64,000 bases of DNA from Polaromonas sp. JS666 (GCF_000013865.1 NC_007948.1:1364001-1428000); one strand, 5' to 3'. Shown: positions 36,494 to 45,970, numbered from the stretch's first letter. Made by a program: numbers and translations. The notes: generated by a model not told the origin, from the letters alone.

Positions 36494-38899
36494 TCAGGCC
36501 GATGCCAGGCTGCTGTGATCGTTGCGATCGCTGCTGCGCTTGCGCCGCGCGCGCAGGTTCACCACTTCCCACCAGCCCGGCAACAGGCTCTGGATCTCAG
36601 GCCGGGTGAAGCGGTCATCCATCAGGTAGACCACGCCGCGGTCCGAGGTGGTGCGGATCACCCGTCCTGCCGCCTGCACCACTTTTTGCAGACCGGGGTA
36701 GAGATAGGTGTAGTCGTAACTTTGGCTGGCGCCAAAGTTGGTGCCCATGCGCTCCCTGATCTGCTCGTTCACCGGGTTGACTTGCGGCAGGCCCAGAGTG
36801 GCGATGAAGGCGCCGATCAGCCGGTCGCCCGGCAGGTCTATGCCTTCGGCGAACGAGCCGCCCAGCACGGCAAAGCCAATGCCTGTGGACGCCGGCGTGA
36901 AGCGCGCCAGAAACGCATCGCGCGCGGCTTCCTCCATGCCGCGCGTCTGCTCCCACATGGGGATATGCGGGTAGCGTTGCCTGAACAGCGCAGCCAGTTT
37001 TTGCAGGTAATCGTAGCTGCTCAGAAACGCCAGGTAGTTGCCGGGCTGGCCCTCATATTGCCGCGCCATCAGGTCCACGATGGGTGACAGCGAATCGTTG
37101 CGGTGCTGGAAGCGCGTAGAGATATCGCTGACCGCCTTCACGGCCAGCTGTTCGGCCAGAAAGGGCGACTGCACATCCGTCCAGACCGTGCCGGCGGGCA
37201 GGCCCAGGGTGTCGGTGTAGTAGTTTTTCGGGCTCAGCGTGGCCGAAAACAGGGCCACCGACTGCGCCGCCGCAAAGCGGGGCGCCAGGAAGGGCGCCGG
37301 CACCACATTGCGAATGTTCAGCTGGGCAGTGTCCGGGCCCGCCTGCAGGGCATTTTGTTCGCCGGGTTCCTGGCGCAGCGTCACGTCAAACAGCGAGTGC
37401 TCGCCAAACGCATCGGCCATGCGCGAGAAGTGCAAGGCCTCGAAGTAAAAATCCTGCAGGGCGCCGTCCACGCGGGTTGGGTTGGCCAGCAAAAAGTCGG
37501 TGATGTGGGTGAGGGCCTGCTGCAGCACCTTGAGAAAGCTGGCGGGCAGCTCGGGGTAGACCTGGTAGCTCTCCTGCCGTGCCTGCTGCGCCTGGTGCAG
37601 GTCCTGCAGGCTTTTGTCCAGCCGCTGCAGCGAAGCCTTCACCGCTTTGGGCGCCAGCGCATGAACCTGCTGCAGCTGGGCCTGGTCCAGCAGGGCCGAG
37701 TACATTTTTCGCCCGCGCTCGACCATGTTGTGCGCTTCATCCACCAGCACGCTCACGCGCCACTGGTTGGTGCTGGCCAGACTGTGCAGGAGCGCGCTGG
37801 TGTCAAAGTAATAGTTGTAGTCGCCCACCACCACATCCGACCAGGTGACCAGCTCCTGGCTCAGGTAGTAGGGGCAGACCTGGTGCGCCAGCGCGACTGC
37901 GCGCAGGGCGCTCTTGTCCAGCACGCCGCGCGCTGCTGCATGGCCTATCGCGGCGCTGCGCGCTTGCGGCAGGCGGTCGTAAAACCCTTTGGCCAGGGGA
38001 CATGAGTCGCCGTGGCAGGCCTTGTCGGGATGTTCGCAGGCCTTGTCGCGCGCCACCAGCTCCAACACGCGAAGGGGTAGGGGCAGAGGCGGGGGCTTAG
38101 CCTGTGTTTTCTCGGGTGCGGCGGTGCTGCTGGCCCGGATGCGTTCCAGTGCATCCAGTGCGAGCTTGCGGCCCGGGGTTTTGGCCGCCAGAAAAAACAG
38201 CTTGTCCAGTTGCTGCCCCGGGACCGCCTTGAGCAGCGGAAACACCGTGCCCATGGTCTTGCCGATGCCGGTGGGAGCCTGCGCCATCAGGCAGGTGCCG
38301 GCCTGGGCTGTTTTGTACACGGCCCCGGCCAGCGCGCGCTGCCCGGGCCGAAATTCGGGGTGCGGAAACTCCAGGGCCTTCAGGGCCGCATCGCGCGCTT
38401 TGCGGTGCGCCAGCTCCTGGCTGGCCCAGGCCAGAAAGCGTTCGCACTGCGTTTCAAAATACTGTTTCAGCGACGCGGCCGAAAATTGCTCGGTGAGCGG
38501 CGTTTCCTGCAGGCTGGCCACGTCAAAGTAGACCAGCGTCAGGTTGATGTCTGGAAGGTTTTTTTCGGCGCACAGCAGCCAGCCATAAATCTTCAGCTGC
38601 GCCCAGTGCAGCTGCCTGCGGTTCTCGGCCATCGCATGCAGATCGCCGCGAAAGGTCTTGACCTCTTCGAGCTGGTTGAGCGCCGGGTCATAGCCATCAG
38701 CCCGGCCTCGCACGGTCAGCGTCTTGTAGTCGCCCTGCAGGCTCACTTCCGCCTGGTAGGACTCGCCGCGCCGCGCTGCCACCAGCGCATGGCCGGCCAT
38801 GCCTTCCTGCGCGGAGGGCGATGGCGTAAAGCGCAGGTCGAGGTCACCATGCTTGGCGGTGAACGCGCACAGGGCCCTGACGGCTACAAGGTATTTCAA
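36494..38899 (-). CDS. DinG/XPD-type helicase with N-terminal PD-(D/E)XK nuclease
   Basis: 801 residues. The first ~170 hold a Cas4-like nuclease fold: GRADGYDPALNQLEEVKT supplies the Asp and ExK motif. Then SF2 helicase motifs: APTGIGKTMGTVFPLL (Walker A), an Fe-S cysteine set (CEHPDKACHGDSC and CPYYLSQEL), VLVDEAHNM (DEAH), SATLSPKNYY, GSFAEGIDLPG and QAAGRVIRT. XPD-like enzymes unwind 5'-3'; the nuclease fusion suggests a role in replication-associated repair. It stands alone, convergent with the micropeptide. Confidence 0.88.
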   Translation of the reverse strand: MKYLVAVRALCAFTAKHGDLDLRFTPSPSAQEGMAGHALVAARRGESYQAEVSLQGDYKTLTVRGRADGYDPALNQLEEVKTFRGDLHAMAENRRQLHWAQLKIYGWLLCAEKNLPDINLTLVYFDVASLQETPLTEQFSAASLKQYFETQCERFLAWASQELAHRKARDAALKALEFPHPEFRPGQRALAGAVYKTAQAGTCLMAQAPTGIGKTMGTVFPLLKAVPGQQLDKLFFLAAKTPGRKLALDALERIRASSTAAPEKTQAKPPPLPLPLRVLELVARDKACEHPDKACHGDSCPLAKGFYDRLPQARSAAIGHAAARGVLDKSALRAVALAHQVCPYYLSQELVTWSDVVVGDYNYYFDTSALLHSLASTNQWRVSVLVDEAHNMVERGRKMYSALLDQAQLQQVHALAPKAVKASLQRLDKSLQDLHQAQQARQESYQVYPELPASFLKVLQQALTHITDFLLANPTRVDGALQDFYFEALHFSRMADAFGEHSLFDVTLRQEPGEQNALQAGPDTAQLNIRNVVPAPFLAPRFAAAQSVALFSATLSPKNYYTDTLGLPAGTVWTDVQSPFLAEQLAVKAVSDISTRFQHRNDSLSPIVDLMARQYEGQPGNYLAFLSSYDYLQKLAALFRQRYPHIPMWEQTRGMEEAARDAFLARFTPASTGIGFAVLGGSFAEGIDLPGDRLIGAFIATLGLPQVNPVNEQIRERMGTNFGASQSYDYTYLYPGLQKVVQAAGRVIRTTSDRGVVYLMDDRFTRPEIQSLLPGWWEVVNLRARRKRSSDRNDHSSLASA

Positions 38900-39168
38900 T
38901 CGGGGCTCGCTTGGGCGGGGGGATGCGTCATTTCAGAGGGGGTGGCTCATGGTAGTACAGTCGCGGCCCCCGTCACGCCCGGCGATTGTTCAGGGGCCGG
39001 CAATATTCAACGCTCCAGCCATTTACCCCCGCGTCCAGGCCGTCTACAGTCCGTTTTGGGGGATTTTTATGGGGCTTTATGCTCTTATGTCCTTATGTAT
39101 CCTGATGGACGCCTGCGGTGTGGCCCGCAATGCCACGCCGAAACCCGCAACCTGACAGCATTGAATCC

Positions 39169-40134
39169 ATGGAACAAATTATCCAGTGGCTGGAGCAATA
39201 CGGCCTGGCCGCCGTCTTCCTGAACATCGTTCTGGAGCAGCTCGGCCTGCCCATTCCGGCCTATCCGGTGCTCATCCTGACGGGGGCACTGAGTGTTAAC
39301 GGCCAGTACTCGGCAGGTGGCCTGCTTTTCATCGCCGTGCTGGCCTGCCTGATCGCCGACAGCGTCTGGTACTGGGCCGGCCACCACTTCGGCGGCCGTG
39401 TCCTGAAAACCCTGTGCCGCATTTCCCTCTCACCCGACTCCTGCGTGCGGCAGACCGAGTCAATCTTCACGCGCTGGGGTGCCAAGTCGCTCATCCTGGC
39501 CAAGTTTATTCCGGGCTTTGCCTCGCTCGCCACGGCATTGGCCGGCAGAACCGGCGTGCCCTTTGGCCGCTTCGTTTTCTTTGACGCGATCGGCTCCGTC
39601 CTGTACGCCAGCGGCGGGCTGGCCATTGGCCTGGTGTTTCACGATGCGGTGGCCGATGTACTGCTGGTCTTCGAGCAACTGGGGCGCATCGGGGTAGTGG
39701 TGCTGCTGATTTGCTTCGGCCTGTTTCTGGCGCACAAATGGTGGCAGCGCCAGCGCCTGTACCGGCAGCTGCGCATGGCCCGCATTTCGCCCCATCAGTT
39801 GCAGCAGTGGACACAGGACAACAAGCCCACCGTGATCCTGGATGTACGCACGGAGCTGAGCCGTGCCGGCGGCGGCATCATTCCCGGCGCGCTGGTCTGG
39901 TCGGACCTGGACCGCAAGATGGCCTCGCTCGATCTGCCCCACGATGCGCATGTGGTGGTTTACTGCGCCTGCCCCAACGATGCGTCTGCCGCCCAGGTCG
40001 CCAAGCGCCTGATGGCCGCGGGTTTCAGCAATGTGCGCCCGCTACACGGCGGCATCGATGCCTGGGAGGCGGCGGGATTTCCGCTGGAGTACCCCAGCCG
40101 GCTTGAGCCCGTCGACGCGGTGAGGACGAGTTGA
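39169..40134 (+). CDS. DedA-family membrane protein fused to a rhodanese domain
   Basis: 321 residues from ATG 39169 (an ATG at 39133 is possible). N-terminal ~205 residues: DedA/VTT fold with LEQLGLPIPAYPVLILTGAL, WGAKSLILAKFIPGFASLATALAG and about five spans. A C-terminal cytoplasmic rhodanese domain (residues ~210-310) has ILDVRTELSRAGGGIIPGAL and the active-site loop VVYCACPNDASA with a Cys in the catalytic position. Fusions of this type are known in proteobacteria; the sulfur or lipid-related role of the fusion is not established. Confidence 0.88.
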   Translation: MEQIIQWLEQYGLAAVFLNIVLEQLGLPIPAYPVLILTGALSVNGQYSAGGLLFIAVLACLIADSVWYWAGHHFGGRVLKTLCRISLSPDSCVRQTESIFTRWGAKSLILAKFIPGFASLATALAGRTGVPFGRFVFFDAIGSVLYASGGLAIGLVFHDAVADVLLVFEQLGRIGVVVLLICFGLFLAHKWWQRQRLYRQLRMARISPHQLQQWTQDNKPTVILDVRTELSRAGGGIIPGALVWSDLDRKMASLDLPHDAHVVVYCACPNDASAAQVAKRLMAAGFSNVRPLHGGIDAWEAAGFPLEYPSRLEPVDAVRTS

Positions 40135-40203
40135 GGCCGTGAAGTCTTGAATGTGAACTTGAACGTGAACGGGAGCGGGAGCGGGAACTTGAACGGGCAG
40201 ACC

Positions 40204-40566
40204 CTACTGGGGCTTTCTGCCGTTCAGTGCGCTTTCGAATTCCTCGCTTGAAAGGAATCCGTCGCGGCTGGTGTCGGCTTCGTCAAAGTGCCTGGCCACG
40301 CCGCGAAAGCCGGCCGCTTCTTCGCGGCTGACCTTGCCATCCTTGTTGGCATCCATGTAGCTGAAGGCCCGAACCATGTCCTTGGCCGCGTATTTGGGTG
40401 CCGCCGCCGGGCTGGGGGCCGCTTGCGCGGGGGCTGCTGCGGCAGGCTCGGGCGTCTGGGCTTGCGCGCGCATGGCCAGCAGCGCGCCTGCAGCGGTCAG
40501 CGTCAGCATCATGACGCCGGCATAAAGCCAGGACCGGTGAGACGCATGAACGACGCGCGAAGACAT
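40204..40566 (-). CDS. Exported EF-hand protein
   Basis: 120 residues from ATG 40566, chosen because it gives a compact signal peptide (LYAGVMMLTLTAAGALLA, cleaved near AQAQ). An earlier ATG at 40632 would add 22 residues. After an Ala/Pro-rich linker come two calcium-binding EF loops, DANKDGKVSREE and DTSRDGFLSSEE. Probably periplasmic calcium binding. The upstream frame to 40824 has repetitive CTTAAG(A/G) units and was excluded. Confidence 0.75.
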   Translation of the reverse strand: MSSRVVHASHRSWLYAGVMMLTLTAAGALLAMRAQAQTPEPAAAAPAQAAPSPAAAPKYAAKDMVRAFSYMDANKDGKVSREEAAGFRGVARHFDEADTSRDGFLSSEEFESALNGRKPQ

Positions 40567-40897
40567 TTGCCGTGAGATCTGTTTTGCGGTGAAGGGTTTG
40601 GCGGTAAGGGTCTTAAAGGTCTTAAGGGTCATGGGTTGGCTGCTGAATGTTTGATGTCTGGGATGTTTTGGATTTTTTGAATGTTGTTGGCCAGGTTCAG
40701 GTCGAGTCCTGATGAACATTGAACACCAATAAGTGCCCGCGGGCCAGTACGCTTGCAGGGTGTTTCGCCGCTTTACATTGGGGCGCGCGGCGGACACATA
40801 TCTTTGCCTCATACCTCTCGTCATCCCGCCTCATTCGGCCCATGTTGCCACGAAGTCTTGTCCGCACCTGAAGTGTGGCCTTCTTGTGGCCCGCAGC

Positions 40898-41935
40898 TCA
40901 GATCGCAAATTTCAGGAAGATCGCACAGTGGTCCGAGGCCACGTTGCGGCTGGACACGTCCTTGAAGCGCTCAAACTGGAAATCAATCGACAGCGGATCG
41001 GGGTCGTCTTCGATGGCTTCCACCCGCACCTGCCTGGGCAGGTAGCCGCCGTCGACTTTCTTCGATTCAGCCCGAAAGCCGATGCCGCGCCGCTCGACGG
41101 TGATTCCGTTTTGCTTCAGCTTGCCGGCCAGGGCGGGGGACAGCAGCACATGGTCCAGTTGCGACACGCTGTTTTTGGCTTTCCAGTAATGCGTCCACCG
41201 TTCCTCCGGCTCCAGCATGGCCAGCGCATCCACCAGGCCCGACTTCAGGCAGAGCCGGGAGAGCTGGGGTGCCAGCGGCGTGTCGTTCAAATCACCGAGC
41301 ACGGCGAAATAGTCGGACTGGAAGGCCGCGCCGGGAAACCGGGTCTTCAGCAGCTTGGCCACGGTGTCGGCCTGGAGCTGGCGCTTCTCATTGGCTGCGG
41401 CGCGCTCCCGGTTGCGGGCTTCTTCATTGGCGCCCAGCGCCAGCTTGGATTTGAAGTGGTTGATGAACAGGGTGACGAACGCGGTCTTTTTGACGCGCAG
41501 CCGCACCTCCAGGCAGTCGCGGCTGAAGATGTATTTGCCGGCGGCCGTGTCGTCCACATGGGTGGCCACACTGTCAAGCGGGTACTTCGACAAGATGCCC
41601 ACATCAATCTGCCGCAAATCACGCGAGTCCAGCACCACGGCATACGGATAAGCCGCTGCCAGGAAGCGTTCATTGAACTCGCGCAACGCAATCAGGCTCT
41701 CCACTTCCTGTATGCACACAACGTCGGGCAGCACGGTATTGCCCTGGGTAATGGCCAGCGCTGCCAGCTTGCGCTGCTCGGCGTTGAAGATCTCGAAGGC
41801 GCCCTTCTGGTAGAGCGGCAAATAGCCCACATTGGGGTTGGTCACCCGGCTCTTGCCACCTTGGTCGCCCGGGAATGTCTTCCCGAACTTGTAGCGCACA
41901 AACAGGTTGTTGACGTTGAAGTTGCACAGTAGCAT
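40898..41935 (-). CDS. Endonuclease/exonuclease/phosphatase family protein
   Basis: 345 residues. EEP fold: LLCNFNVNNLF start, VVCIQEVESL (metal Glu), INHFKSKLALGAN, VLGDLNDTP and a VASDHCAIFLKF ending (catalytic Asp-His). No signal peptide, so likely cytoplasmic. Might be a nuclease or phosphodiesterase; the substrate cannot be read from sequence. It is transcribed away from the ArsR gene, with 190 bp between. Confidence 0.85.
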   Translation of the reverse strand: MLLCNFNVNNLFVRYKFGKTFPGDQGGKSRVTNPNVGYLPLYQKGAFEIFNAEQRKLAALAITQGNTVLPDVVCIQEVESLIALREFNERFLAAAYPYAVVLDSRDLRQIDVGILSKYPLDSVATHVDDTAAGKYIFSRDCLEVRLRVKKTAFVTLFINHFKSKLALGANEEARNRERAAANEKRQLQADTVAKLLKTRFPGAAFQSDYFAVLGDLNDTPLAPQLSRLCLKSGLVDALAMLEPEERWTHYWKAKNSVSQLDHVLLSPALAGKLKQNGITVERRGIGFRAESKKVDGGYLPRQVRVEAIEDDPDPLSIDFQFERFKDVSSRNVASDHCAIFLKFAI

Positions 41936-42125
41936 GACACGCCCCCTGGAGTGGATGACAGGCGCAGTTTATCCAGCGGGGCCGTGCGGCGCATCCTCCA
42001 ATTGCAGCATGTCGGCGGGCAGACCGGCGGGGCGGCATTATTCCCCATCGACGAATACACATGGAAACAGATTTCTCCGCCTTGATGGGTTGACAAGCCG
42101 CGTCATCTGGCAAATACTTATCCAT

Positions 42126-42635
42126 ATGGTTAAGTATCAAGACAATGTAGACGATGTGCTCAACGCCGTGTTTGCCGCGCTGGCCGACCCGACGCGCCGC
42201 AAAGTGCTGCAAACCCTGGAGCAGGGAAGTCTCTCGGTGGGCCAGCTGGCCGAGCCGCATGGCATGTCCCTGCCCGGGTTCATGAAGCACCTGCGCGTGC
42301 TGGAAACCGCGGGGCTGGTGACCCGCGCCAAGGACGGGCGGGTCGTCAACCTGGCCCTGTTGCCGGAGCCCATGCAGGAGGCCGCCATGTGGCTGTCCCG
42401 TTACGAGAAATTCTGGTCCGATCGCCTCGATGCGTTGGGCCGCTACCTGTATCAGCAAGAGGAGTTAAACCCCCCATGGAAAACAGTAAAAACAGCGAAG
42501 ACGGCCAAGGAAGTCAAGGCAGCCAAGGTAGTGAAGCCAGCAGCCCCCAGGAGCGGCCGTCCGTCAACTTCATCCGGCACTACAAGGCCCCGCCCGAAAA
42601 AGTCTGGCGGGCCTGGACCGACCCGCAAGCATTAG
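42126..42635 (+). CDS. ArsR-family transcriptional regulator
   Basis: 169 residues from ATG 42126. Winged HTH of the ArsR type: VFAALADPTRRKVLQTL, LSVGQLAEPHGMSLPGFMKHLRVLETAGLV. No metal-binding Cys in helix 3. Residues after ~115 (Lys/Pro/Ser-rich, ending KSGGPGPTRKH) lie in a region that also encodes the next gene in another frame: the overlap with 42476 is 160 bp, far longer than usual. Either the tail is real low-complexity sequence or a frameshift removed the proper stop. Confidence 0.85.
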   Translation: MVKYQDNVDDVLNAVFAALADPTRRKVLQTLEQGSLSVGQLAEPHGMSLPGFMKHLRVLETAGLVTRAKDGRVVNLALLPEPMQEAAMWLSRYEKFWSDRLDALGRYLYQQEELNPPWKTVKTAKTAKEVKAAKVVKPAAPRSGRPSTSSGTTRPRPKKSGGPGPTRKH

Positions 42636-42976
42636 TCCGCTGGTTCGGGCCCGACCCCGAAAGTGTGGTTTCGGTGGCCGACCTCGATGTGCGCGTCGGC
42701 GGCAGGTACCACATCCGGTTTGGCGCGCCCGGCGGCGAGGTGCATGACGTGAGCGGCGTGTACCAGGAGGTGGTGCCCTCCGAGAAGCTGGTTTTCAGCT
42801 GGGCCTGGAAGAGCACGCCCGAGCGTGTGTCGCAGGTTACGGTGATGCTGCGGCCCTGGGACGGCGGCACCAAACTGATCTTTGTCCATGAAAAGTTCTT
42901 CGACCAGGCCGCGCGCGATAGCCACAACCAGGGCTGGACGGGGGCCTTCGCCAGACTCGACCTTCTTTTCACCTGA
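42476..42976 (+). CDS. AHSA1/SRPBCC domain protein
   Basis: 166 residues with GAGG 13 bp before the ATG. A disordered Ser/Gln/Gly repeat-like N-terminus (GSQGSQGSE) is followed by an AHSA1 START-like fold: FIRHYKAPPEKVWRAWTDPQALVRWFGP, VGGRYHIRFGAP and FDQAARDSHNQGWTGAFARL. ArsR-AHSA1 pairs are common; the ArsR partner probably controls it. Ligand unknown. Confidence 0.88.
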   Translation: MENSKNSEDGQGSQGSQGSEASSPQERPSVNFIRHYKAPPEKVWRAWTDPQALVRWFGPDPESVVSVADLDVRVGGRYHIRFGAPGGEVHDVSGVYQEVVPSEKLVFSWAWKSTPERVSQVTVMLRPWDGGTKLIFVHEKFFDQAARDSHNQGWTGAFARLDLLFT

Positions 42977-43000
42977 TATGCCAATCTACAGGAGACCACC

Positions 43001-43378
43001 ATGCTCGCAAACAGAAACGCCATGGCCACCATCGCCGTCAAGGACATTGACGTGGCCCACAAGTTCTACGGAGGCACGCTGGGCCTTCAGCCCCTGGAGA
43101 GTTCGGAAAAAGGCGTGCTCAGCTACCAGAGCGGCGGCGCTACCGTGATTGTGTATGCCTCGCAATACGCCGGTACCAACCAGGCCACGTCGGCTACCTG
43201 GAGCGTGGGCGACGAGTTCGACAGCGTCATGCGGGCGCTGAAGGCCAAGGGCGTGGTGTTTGAACACTACGACCTGCCCGGGTTGACGCGGCAGGGCGAT
43301 GCCCATGTAGCCGGCAGCTTCAAGGGTGCCTGGTTCAAGGACCCGGACGGCAACATCCTTCACATCGTTAACCGCTAA
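43001..43378 (+). CDS. VOC (glyoxalase/dioxygenase fold) protein
   Basis: 125 residues, one VOC unit: NAMATIAVKDIDVAHKFYGGTLGL, then LSYQSGGATVIVYASQ, and an ending AWFKDPDGNILHIVNR with the metal-binding Glu position replaced by His-Ile, so metal chemistry is uncertain. It follows the AHSA1 gene by 24 bp with AGGAG before the ATG and is likely co-transcribed. Confidence 0.85.
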   Translation: MLANRNAMATIAVKDIDVAHKFYGGTLGLQPLESSEKGVLSYQSGGATVIVYASQYAGTNQATSATWSVGDEFDSVMRALKAKGVVFEHYDLPGLTRQGDAHVAGSFKGAWFKDPDGNILHIVNR

Positions 43379-43426
43379 ACCCCGCCCGGCCTTTTCACGC
43401 CAGACCATCTTTCAAGGAGCGCGCCA

Positions 43427-44248
43427 GTGAACAAGACAGTCAACAAAACAGTGAGCGAAAACTCCGCCATCCATGCCGTCGTCTCACCCGAAGAATGGGT
43501 GGCCGCCCGCCAGCACCTGCTTGCCCGGGAAAAGGAGTTCACCGCTCAGCGCGACCTGTTGAACGCCGAGCGGCGCAGGCTGCCCTGGGTGAAGGTTGAC
43601 AAACCCTACGTGTTTGAGGGGCCCCAGGGCAGGCAGACCCTGGCCGACCTGTTTGAAGGGCGCAGCCAGCTGATCATTTACCACTTCATGTTCGGCCCGG
43701 GCTGGAAGGAGGGCTGCCCCAGCTGTTCGTTGCTGGCCGACCATCTGGACGGCGTGTTGACGCACATAGCGCAGCGCGACATCACCGTGGCCGTGGTGTC
43801 GCGTGCGCCGCTGGCCGAGCTGGCCGCCTTCAGGCTGCGCATGGGCTGGCGCTTCAAGTGGCTGTCGTCATACGCCAGCGACTTCAACCACGACTACCAC
43901 GTCTCCTTCACCAAAGAGGAACTGGCCCGCGGCAAGGTGTATTACAACTACCGCATGACGGAAGGCTTTGAGGAAGGCTTTGACGAACTGCCGGGCGCCA
44001 GCGTGTTTTGCAAAGACGACCAGGGCAACATCTTTCATACCTACTCCACCTACGCGCGCGGGCTCGAGCTGCTGCTGGGAACCTACAGCTGGATAGACCT
44101 CACACCCCAGGGTCGCAATGAAGACAGTTTGCCTTTCACCATGGCGTGGGTGCGCCACCACGACAAATATGACAACTATGAAGGGGCGCCCAAGCCGGCC
44201 GCGCAGGCTGCCCCAGCCTGCTGCCATGCGGACGCCAGCGCCGCATGA
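43427..44248 (+). CDS. DUF899 thioredoxin-like protein
   Basis: 273 residues. Contains the LIIYHFMFGPGWKEGCPSCS segment with a CxxC-like pair, VVSRAPLAELAAFRLRMGW and GASVFCKDDQGNIFHTYSTYARG, all family hallmarks. The Cys-rich C-terminus (ACCHADASAA) may bind metal. Stop overlaps the MFS gene start (ATGA). Catalytic role unproven. Confidence 0.88.
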   Translation: MNKTVNKTVSENSAIHAVVSPEEWVAARQHLLAREKEFTAQRDLLNAERRRLPWVKVDKPYVFEGPQGRQTLADLFEGRSQLIIYHFMFGPGWKEGCPSCSLLADHLDGVLTHIAQRDITVAVVSRAPLAELAAFRLRMGWRFKWLSSYASDFNHDYHVSFTKEELARGKVYYNYRMTEGFEEGFDELPGASVFCKDDQGNIFHTYSTYARGLELLLGTYSWIDLTPQGRNEDSLPFTMAWVRHHDKYDNYEGAPKPAAQAAPACCHADASAA

Positions 44249-45774
44249 GTGATACCGCCGGGACACCCAGGGCCACACGGCGCGAGTGGATTGGGCTTGC
44301 CGTCATTGCGCTGCCGTGCCTGCTGTACTCCATGGACCTGACGGTCATGAACCTCGCGGTGCCGCACATCAGCGCAGATCTCAAGCCCACGGGCGCGCAA
44401 CTGCTGTGGATGGTGGACATCTACGGCTTCATGATTGCCGGCTCGCTGATCACCATGGGCACGCTGGGCGACCGCATTGGCCGGCGCCGGCTGCTGCTGA
44501 TGGGGGCTGCCGCGTTTGGCATTGCCTCGGTGCTGGCGGCGCTCTCGACCACTGCCGGGATGCTGATCGCCACGCGCGCGCTGCTCGGCCTTGCCGGGGC
44601 GACGCTGGCGCCTTCCACGCTTTCGCTGATCCGCAACATGTTTCCCAATCCGGAGCAGCGCACGGTCGCCATCGGCGTGTGGATCACTAGTTATTCGACC
44701 GGCGGTGCGATAGGCCCCCTGGTCGGCGGCCTGCTGCTGGAGCATTTTTGGTGGGGTTCAGTGTTCCTCGTCAGCGTGCCGGTGATGGTGTTGCTGCTGG
44801 TGCTGGGCCCCGCGCTGCTGCCCGAATACCGCGATGCCGACGCGGGGCCGCTTGACCTGCCGAGTGCTGTGCAGTCGCTCGCTGCCGTGCTGGCTGTGAT
44901 CTACGGCCTCAAGCGCATCGCCGAGGACGGTGTGGGTTGGCTGCCCGCCGTGTGTATCCTGGCGGGGCTGGCCATTGGCGCGGCGTTCTTGCGCAGACAG
45001 CGCACGCTGACCAGCCCGCTGATCGACCTGGCGCTGTTCCGCGCGCCGGCTTTCAGTGCGGCCCTGGTCATCAACACCCTCTCTTTCTTCGGCGCGTTCG
45101 GGGCTTTTCTTTTTATCGCGCAGTATTTGCAACTGGTGATCGGGCTTTCGCCCCTGCAGGCGGGCCTGTGGTCGGTGCCTTCGGCGCTTGGTTTCATCGT
45201 CGGTTCCATGCTGGTGCCGCTGATCGTGCGACACATCTCTTCGGGCCTGGCGGTCGTGGCTGCCCTGGCGCTTTCGGTCGTCGGCTTCGGTGTGCTCACG
45301 CAGGTGGGCGGCGCCTCCGGGCTGACCATCCTGGTGACCGGTTCGGTTATCTTTTCGCTTGGTCTGGCGCCGGTGGTTACGCTGGGCACCGACCTGATTG
45401 TCGGCTCTGCGCCGCCCGGGCGCGCCGGCGCAGCAGCGGCGATTTCAGAGACCAGTTCCGAATTTGGCGGTGCACTGGGCATCGCAGTGCTGGGCAGCGT
45501 CGTAACGGCCGTGTACAGCCATGCCATGGCCGATACCGTTCTCAGCGGTGTACCACCCGCCGCCATGCAGACGGTGCGTAGCACGCTGGGCGGCGCCGTG
45601 GCCGTGGCCGCGGAGTTGCCCGGCACCAGCGGCGCAGCGCTGCTCGATACCTCGCGTGACGCGTTTGCCCAGGCATTTCAGGTAACGGCCACGATCAGCG
45701 CGGCCCTGCTGCTGGCAACTACCATTCTGGCTGCCGTCATGCTGCGGCAGACGCGCACCAGTGCAGTGGGCTAA
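44245..45774 (+). CDS. MFS drug transporter, DHA2 (14-TM) type
   Basis: 509 residues, about 14 hydrophobic spans. Motif A GTLGDRIGRRRLLLMG sits after span 2; WMVDIYGFMIAGSLITMG and SYSTGGAIGPLVGGLLLEHFWW are characteristic of SmvA/QacA-like exporters. Start overlaps the DUF899 stop, so the ArsR-AHSA1-VOC-DUF899-MFS genes form one coupled unit. Substrate unknown; quaternary ammonium or dye export is typical of the subgroup. Confidence 0.9.
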   Translation: MSDTAGTPRATRREWIGLAVIALPCLLYSMDLTVMNLAVPHISADLKPTGAQLLWMVDIYGFMIAGSLITMGTLGDRIGRRRLLLMGAAAFGIASVLAALSTTAGMLIATRALLGLAGATLAPSTLSLIRNMFPNPEQRTVAIGVWITSYSTGGAIGPLVGGLLLEHFWWGSVFLVSVPVMVLLLVLGPALLPEYRDADAGPLDLPSAVQSLAAVLAVIYGLKRIAEDGVGWLPAVCILAGLAIGAAFLRRQRTLTSPLIDLALFRAPAFSAALVINTLSFFGAFGAFLFIAQYLQLVIGLSPLQAGLWSVPSALGFIVGSMLVPLIVRHISSGLAVVAALALSVVGFGVLTQVGGASGLTILVTGSVIFSLGLAPVVTLGTDLIVGSAPPGRAGAAAAISETSSEFGGALGIAVLGSVVTAVYSHAMADTVLSGVPPAAMQTVRSTLGGAVAVAAELPGTSGAALLDTSRDAFAQAFQVTATISAALLLATTILAAVMLRQTRTSAVG

Positions 45775-45810
45775 CGCCAATACGGTTCAGTCAAGCCCTT
45801 GCCCCTGGTT

Positions 45811-45865
45811 TGTCATCCGGACTTGATCCGGGATCCATGGATGGCGGGCCAAGCCCGCCATGACA
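45811..45865. repeat. Palindromic intergenic element
   Basis: TGTCAT...ATGACA ends enclose nested hairpins CCGGACTTGATCCGG and GGCGGGCCAAGCCCGCC. The layout resembles small palindromic repeats found in many proteobacteria. It lies 36 bp after the MFS gene. Confidence 0.65.
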
Positions 45866-45970
45866 AGCCAAGGTTTTGGTCATTCCGACATTCCGATTCA
45901 AGGTGAATAACTTAACTGAACAGTATTGGGGCTAATGCCGCATGCAGATCTGCCTTGCTTCCGGCAAGCT

